A stretch of DNA of 64,000 bases from Streptococcus ovuberis (GTDB lineage: Bacteria > Bacillota > Bacilli > Lactobacillales > Streptococcaceae): assembly GCF_012396585.1 (NCBI RefSeq), contig NZ_JAAXPR010000009.1:1-64000 (forward strand). Reading direction: 5' to 3'. Numbering within the stretch: position 1 is the first letter of the stretch; each line of letters opens with the position of its first letter. Positions 63,585 through 64,000 of this stretch are shown piece after piece. Position numbers and translations under genes: made by a program. A model generated the notes under the pieces. That model did not search any database and was not told where the DNA came from. It saw nothing but the letters and a program-made list of their open reading frames with translations.

Positions 63585-64000
63585 GACACCTAAGACACGA
63601 GAAGCTAAGAGCCTGTTCCGTAACTGGGGTAAAGCCCTTAAGGAAATGTACACGCATGTGTGTAAAACAGCTAAACGTGTTAAGAAACAAGTTGCCAACT
63701 ACGTTAAGAAAATCGACTGGAAGAAGGTAGCTGTCACAGCTGGTGCTATTGGTGTTGGTATTGTCCTCACCGTAGCTACCGGTGGTCTAGGTGCTCCAGT
63801 CGCAATGGCGATTGGCGGTGCGGCTTCTGGAGCCATTATGTCTGGCTATGATGCCTATAGCTCAGGTCAACGTGGTTGGGCCTTGGTTGGTTCTATTGCC
63901 AAAGGAGCAGGACTAGGAGCTATTACAGGTTTTGTTGGGGGTCAATTTATTGGAGCTGGTGCCAATGTGGCCGCTAATGTGACCCAAAACATTACCAACC
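63550..64000 (+). CDS. Orphan RHS tip 3 with its own start (partial)
   Basis: GTG 63550 follows AAGGAG by six bases and is 11 bp after the immunity stop. The frame stays open to the window end. It begins with a Pro-rich piece (LAQPLPPPTTTPK) and continues with the same pretoxin block as tip 1 (REAKSLFRNWGKALKEMY onward). Toxin end and immunity gene lie beyond the window. It may be a translated orphan tip or a silent donor for recombination. Confidence 0.6.
   Translation, partial: MDLAQPLPPPTTTPKTREAKSLFRNWGKALKEMYTHVCKTAKRVKKQVANYVKKIDWKKVAVTAGAIGVGIVLTVATGGLGAPVAMAIGGAASGAIMSGYDAYSSGQRGWALVGSIAKGAGLGAITGFVGGQFIGAGANVAANVTQNITN
63582..64000 (+). repeat. RHS pretoxin direct repeat, copy 2
   Basis: Second copy; identical to copy 1 over 63582-63797. 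It continues past the window edge. Confidence 0.85.

Noticed and set aside
1..64000. CRISPR array
   Set aside because: No regularly spaced direct repeats with unique spacers were seen; the only direct repeats are the 20-bp tandem pair at 131-170 and the RHS block.

Overview
The window is a Gram-positive chromosome segment, almost certainly Streptococcus. The evidence is the parE ... parC - ilvE - DUF2969 - tRNA-Tyr/tRNA-Gln - rpsA order, guaA beside a GntR regulator, ung-mutX, plsY, lepA, consensus sigma-A promoters and strong Shine-Dalgarno sites. A decayed hyaluronan synthase gene (hasA) next to guaA hints at an ancestor in or near the capsule-forming pyogenic streptococci; the species cannot be fixed from the sequence alone.

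Region 1 (1-24829) is a nearly gap-free, one-directional cluster for oxygen-independent cobalamin synthesis. It has cbiA, cbiB, two tandem cbiC copies, cbiD, E, T, F, G, H, J, a cobA-hemD fusion, cbiK, cbiL, the cobalt importer cbiMNQO, cbiP, a PduO-type adenosyltransferase, a precorrin-2 dehydrogenase, the tetrapyrrole supply genes hemA, C, D, B, L, and cobU, cobS, cobC. No haem-branch gene is present, so the hem genes appear dedicated to the corrin. cobT and the threonine-phosphate decarboxylase (cobD) are absent. The operon is preceded by a consensus promoter, a 20-bp tandem repeat just upstream of it, and a leader with two A..G hexaloop hairpins. The second hairpin is mutually exclusive with an intrinsic terminator, the architecture of an ANTAR-protein antitermination leader.

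Region 2 (24830-32378) starts with a 700-bp gene-free stretch. It is followed by an operon of an Old Yellow Enzyme-like oxidoreductase, a NikABCDE-type nickel/cobalt ABC importer and a flavin reductase, placed directly after the cobalt-consuming pathway.

Region 3 (32379-36594) is a graveyard next to the guaA 3' end: two overlapping tyrosine-integrase remnants, a small DUF4160-like gene, and a hasA pseudogene between guaA and the GntR gene.

Region 4 (36595-59921) is mostly core streptococcal housekeeping: ung, mutX, a 2H phosphoesterase, rarD, a MazG-like protein, a glucosaminidase, plsY, parE, parC, ilvE, tRNAs, rpsA, a YtrA-like ABC operon with a clear operator, lepA, a thioesterase, a Maf protein, a cysteine-cluster protein and a phosphoesterase. 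parE and parC are separated by a Fic protein, a DUF1232 protein and a coiled-coil membrane protein.

Region 5 (60030-64000) is an array of orphan RHS polymorphic-toxin tips and immunity genes: a frameshifted SUKH gene, an AHH nuclease tip with a DUF4274-like gene, an RHS-core fragment with a toxin tail and a DUF6881-like gene, then the start of another cassette. The last cassette repeats the first 216 bp of the pretoxin block exactly and runs off the window.
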